Shown here: positions 3,957 through 6,632 of the stretch, one piece after another
How the letters are laid out: every line of letters starts with the position of its first letter
How positions within the stretch are numbered: the first letter of the stretch is position 1
Source of the DNA: Angelakisella sp.
Lineage (GTDB): Bacteria > Bacillota > Clostridia > Oscillospirales > Ruminococcaceae
DNA length: 6,632 nucleotides
NCBI GenBank assembly: GCA_022794295.1
Contig: JAAWEO010000119.1
Coordinates: forward strand, 1 to 6,632
Direction of reading: 5' to 3'
The notes under the pieces: generated by a model
The model's database searches: none
What the model was told of the DNA's origin: nothing
The model's input: the letters and a program-made list of their open reading frames with translations, nothing else
Made by a program: the position numbers and the translations under genes

Positions 3957-6632
3957 ATATACCCAAATCGTCAAATCCGGCGCCGACCTCGTCCTCTGCC
4001 ATGGATTCCTCCACGGCGTTCAGCTCCTCCTCAGAGAGAAGCTCCTCCTCGTCCGGGTTCTCAATGGCAAAGCCCTCGTCCAGCTCGGAGCTCACCTCCA
4101 CGCTGCTCTCCTCGAACACCGGGATATCAATGGGGGCAAGGCCCAGGTTGTCGTCCTCGTCGAAGTTCTGCTTCAGGTCGATCTCGTTGTTGTCCTTATC
4201 CAGCACCCGCACATCCAGGGCCAGGGACTGGAGCTCCTTAATGAGCACCTTAAAGGACTCCGGCACACCGGGAGTGGGTACGTTCAGGCCCTTGACAATG
4301 GCCTCGAAGGTCTTGACACGGCCCACGGTGTCGTCCGACTTGACGGTAAGGATCTCCTGGAGGGTGTAGGCGGCGCCGTAGGCCTCCAGGGCCCACACCT
4401 CCATCTCGCCGAACCGCTGGCCGCCGAACTGGGCCTTACCGCCCAGGGGCTGCTGGGTCACCAGGCTGTAGGGGCCGGTGGACCGGGCGTGGATCTTGTC
4501 GTCTACCAGGTGGTGGAGCTTCAGGAAGTACATATACCCCACCGTGACCCGGTTGTCAAAGGGCTCGCCAGTGCGTCCGTCGTAAAGGACGGTCTTGCCA
4601 TCCTCGGGGAGGCCGGCCTCGGTCAGGCAGGCCCGGATATCCGCCTCGGTGGCTCCGTCAAAGACGGGGGTCATCACCTTCCAGCCCAGCTCGGCGGCAG
4701 CCCGGCCCAAATGGACCTCCAGCACCTGGCCGATGTTCATTCGGGAGGGAACACCCAGGGGGTTCAGAACGATATCCAGGGGGCGCCCGTCGGGGAGGTA
4801 AGGCATATCCTCCTGGGGGAGGACCCGGCTGACCACGCCCTTGTTGCCATGGCGGCCGGCCATCTTGTCCCCCACGCTGATCTTGCGCTTCTGGGCGATG
4901 TAGCACCGTACCACCTCGTTGACCCCGGCGGAAAGCTCGTCGCTGTTTTCGCTGGTAAAGACCTTTACATCCACAATGATGCCGTATTCCCCGTGGGGCA
5001 CCTTCAGGGAGGTATCCCGGACCTCCCTGGCCTTTTCCCCGAAGATGGCCCGCAGCAGCCGCTCCTCGGCGTTGAGCTCGGTCTCCCCCTTGGGGGTCAC
5101 CTTGCCCACCAGAATGTCCCCGGCGTGGACCTCGGCACCGATGCGGATGATGCCCCGCTCGTCCAGCTCCTTGAGCATGTCCTCGCCCACGTTGGGGATA
5201 TCCCGGGTGATCTCCTCCGGCCCCAGCTTGGTGTCCCGGGCCTCGATCTCGTATTCCTCGATGTGAATGGAGGTGTAAACGTCGTTGCGCACCATCTTCT
5301 CGTTGATGAGCACCGCGTCCTCGTAGTTGTAGCCCTCCCAGGTCATAAAGCCGATCAGGGCGTTTTTGCCCAGGGCGATCTCGCCGTTGTTGGTGGCGGC
5401 GCCATCCACCAGGACGTCCCCCACCTCCACGCGGTCCCCCTTGGAAACAATGGGGCGCTGGTTGGTGCAGGTGCCCTGGTTGGTGCGCAGGAACTTGATC
5501 ACGTCATAGGTCACCAGATCCCCGTCGTCGGTGCGGATATCCACCCGGGTGGCGTCCACCCGCTCCACATAGCCGGCGTGCCTGCTGACCCCCACCACGC
5601 CGGAATCCACGGCGGCCTTGTACTCCATGCCGGTGCCCACAATGGGGGCCTCGGTGAGCAGCAGGGGCACCGCCTGGCGCTGCATGTTGGCCCCCATAAG
5701 GGCCCGGTTGGCGTCGTCGTTTTCCAGGAAGGGGATCATGGCGGTAGCCACCGAGACCACCATCTTGGGGCTGACGTCCATATAGTCCACTTCTTCCCGG
5801 GGCATCTCCGCCACCACATCCCGGTAGCGGACGCTGACCTTCCGGCGGGCGAACCGTCCTTCCTCGTCCAGGGGCTCGTTGGCCTGGGCGACGACGTACT
5901 CGTCCTCCACGTCGGCGGTCATATACTCCACCTCGTCCAGCACCCGGCCGGTGGCCTTGTCCACCCGGCGGTAGGGGGCCTCGATGAAGCCGTACTTGTT
6001 GATCTTGGCAAAGGAGGCCAAATAGGAGATCAGACCGATGTTGGGGCCTTCCGGTGTCTCGATGGGGCACATCCGGCCGTAGTGGCTGTAATGGACGTCC
6101 CGGACCTCGAACCCGGCACGGTCACGGGAAAGACCGCCGGGGCCCAGGGCGGAAAGACGCCGCTTGTGGGTCAGCTCCGCCAGGGGGTTGGTCTGGTCCA
6201 TAAACTGGCTCAGGGGGGAGGAGCCGAAAAACTCCTTGATGGCGGCCACCACCGGCCGGATGTTGATCAGGGCCTGGGGGGTGATGGCCTCGCTGTCCTG
6301 GGCCTGGGTGGTCATCCGCTCCCGGATGACCCGCTCCATCCGGGCAAAGCCGATGCGGAACTGGTTCTGAAGAAGCTCCCCCACGCTGCGGATGCGGCGG
6401 TTGCCCAGGTGGTCGATGTCGTCGGTGACACCGATATCGTGGTGGAGGCAGCACATATAATTGATGGAGGCAAAGATATCGAACTTGCGGATATACTTGG
6501 GGATCAGCTCGTCGGCCCGGGCGGCAATGGCATCCCGCTTTTCTTCGTCGGTTTCGCAGCCTTCCAGGATCTCCCGAAGGACAGGGAAGTAGACCTTTTC
6601 GTTGATCCCCAGCTCGGAGCAGTCGAAGGAGA
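3955..6632 (-). CDS. rpoB: RNA polymerase beta subunit, 5' end missing
   Basis: Beta subunit of DNA-dependent RNA polymerase. With beta-prime it forms the catalytic cleft and carries the rifampicin pocket. The frame is open to the right edge, so the start codon lies outside; 891 codons are visible. The first ATG in view (6454-6456) is internal, because the 58 codons before it also read as RpoB. About 300-350 N-terminal residues are missing, judged from the roughly 1190-residue Bacillus protein. In order it shows: DHLGNRRIRSVGELLQNQF; the rifampicin region (6145-6225) with SQFMDQTNPLAELTHKRR; YSHYGRMCPIETPEGPNIGL; GYNYEDA; and GDKMAGRHGNKGVVS, whose two lysines (codons 4864-4866 and 4840-4842) match the active-site lysines K1065 and K1073 of E. 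coli. The conserved C-terminal block GGKAQFGGQRFGEMEVWALE follows. The last 62 residues are acidic with no Lys or Arg. Stop is TAA. No frameshift or intein is seen. Confidence 0.99.
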   Translation of the reverse strand, partial: SFDCSELGINEKVYFPVLREILEGCETDEEKRDAIAARADELIPKYIRKFDIFASINYMCCLHHDIGVTDDIDHLGNRRIRSVGELLQNQFRIGFARMERVIRERMTTQAQDSEAITPQALINIRPVVAAIKEFFGSSPLSQFMDQTNPLAELTHKRRLSALGPGGLSRDRAGFEVRDVHYSHYGRMCPIETPEGPNIGLISYLASFAKINKYGFIEAPYRRVDKATGRVLDEVEYMTADVEDEYVVAQANEPLDEEGRFARRKVSVRYRDVVAEMPREEVDYMDVSPKMVVSVATAMIPFLENDDANRALMGANMQRQAVPLLLTEAPIVGTGMEYKAAVDSGVVGVSRHAGYVERVDATRVDIRTDDGDLVTYDVIKFLRTNQGTCTNQRPIVSKGDRVEVGDVLVDGAATNNGEIALGKNALIGFMTWEGYNYEDAVLINEKMVRNDVYTSIHIEEYEIEARDTKLGPEEITRDIPNVGEDMLKELDERGIIRIGAEVHAGDILVGKVTPKGETELNAEERLLRAIFGEKAREVRDTSLKVPHGEYGIIVDVKVFTSENSDELSAGVNEVVRCYIAQKRKISVGDKMAGRHGNKGVVSRVLPQEDMPYLPDGRPLDIVLNPLGVPSRMNIGQVLEVHLGRAAAELGWKVMTPVFDGATEADIRACLTEAGLPEDGKTVLYDGRTGEPFDNRVTVGYMYFLKLHHLVDDKIHARSTGPYSLVTQQPLGGKAQFGGQRFGEMEVWALEAYGAAYTLQEILTVKSDDTVGRVKTFEAIVKGLNVPTPGVPESFKVLIKELQSLALDVRVLDKDNNEIDLKQNFDEDDNLGLAPIDIPVFEESSVEVSSELDEGFAIENPDEEELLSEEELNAVEESMAEDEVGAGFDDLGI

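Noticed and set aside
197..4369. 1390-codon open frame on the plus strand as a real giant gene
   Set aside because: It lies antisense to all of rpoC, in exact codon register, and to the end of rpoB. Its His/Val/Leu/Gly/Asp-rich translation is what reverse-complemented GC-rich codons give, it resembles no domain, and the sense genes fully explain the conservation.
3955..6456. rpoB as a complete 833-residue protein starting at the ATG at 6456
   Set aside because: The frame stays open for 58 more codons to the edge and those codons encode recognisable RpoB sequence, so the ATG is internal and the gene is cut by the window.
263..6632. Intein, group I/II intron or frameshift within rpoB or rpoC
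   Set aside because: All conserved motifs, the usual sites of such insertions, read through without interruption in one frame per gene.

Overview
The window holds two large, well-conserved genes on the minus strand: the 3' three-quarters of rpoB (RNA polymerase beta subunit, running off the right edge) followed by a complete rpoC (beta-prime subunit). They are separated by 14 nt and are almost certainly co-transcribed. Together they encode the two halves of the RNA polymerase active centre. All diagnostic catalytic and zinc-binding motifs are present, with no frameshift, intein or internal truncation.

Organism: the proteins are of the Bacillota (Firmicutes) type. Beta-prime has the short form without the large trigger-loop insertion of Proteobacteria, and both subunits end in acidic tails. 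The DNA is GC-rich (roughly 60% by eye) with strong preference for GC-ending codons. A GC-rich clostridial lineage, such as a gut Oscillospiraceae member, is my best inference; the species cannot be named from the sequence.

Layout from right to left, the direction of transcription: rpoB fragment (6632 to 3955); a Shine-Dalgarno overlapping the rpoB stop codon; rpoC with a TTG start (3940 to 263); a strong hairpin just past the rpoC stop (214-250); then about 210 nt of very GC-rich non-coding DNA. That DNA carries a 34-nt direct repeat in two copies, each containing a small hairpin, and a perfect 24-bp palindrome near the left edge. No further gene is seen there.

This is a core housekeeping region and I see no novel enzymatic or defence system. 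The items most worth a second look are non-coding or compositional. The hairpin after rpoC has a much better U-tract on the plus strand than on the strand of rpoC. The intergenic DNA is repeat- and palindrome-rich. TTA, CTA and TCA codons are absent from both genes, which creates a 1390-codon spurious antisense frame. Beta and beta-prime have uniformly acidic C-terminal tails, and the rifampicin-binding region has a native substitution.
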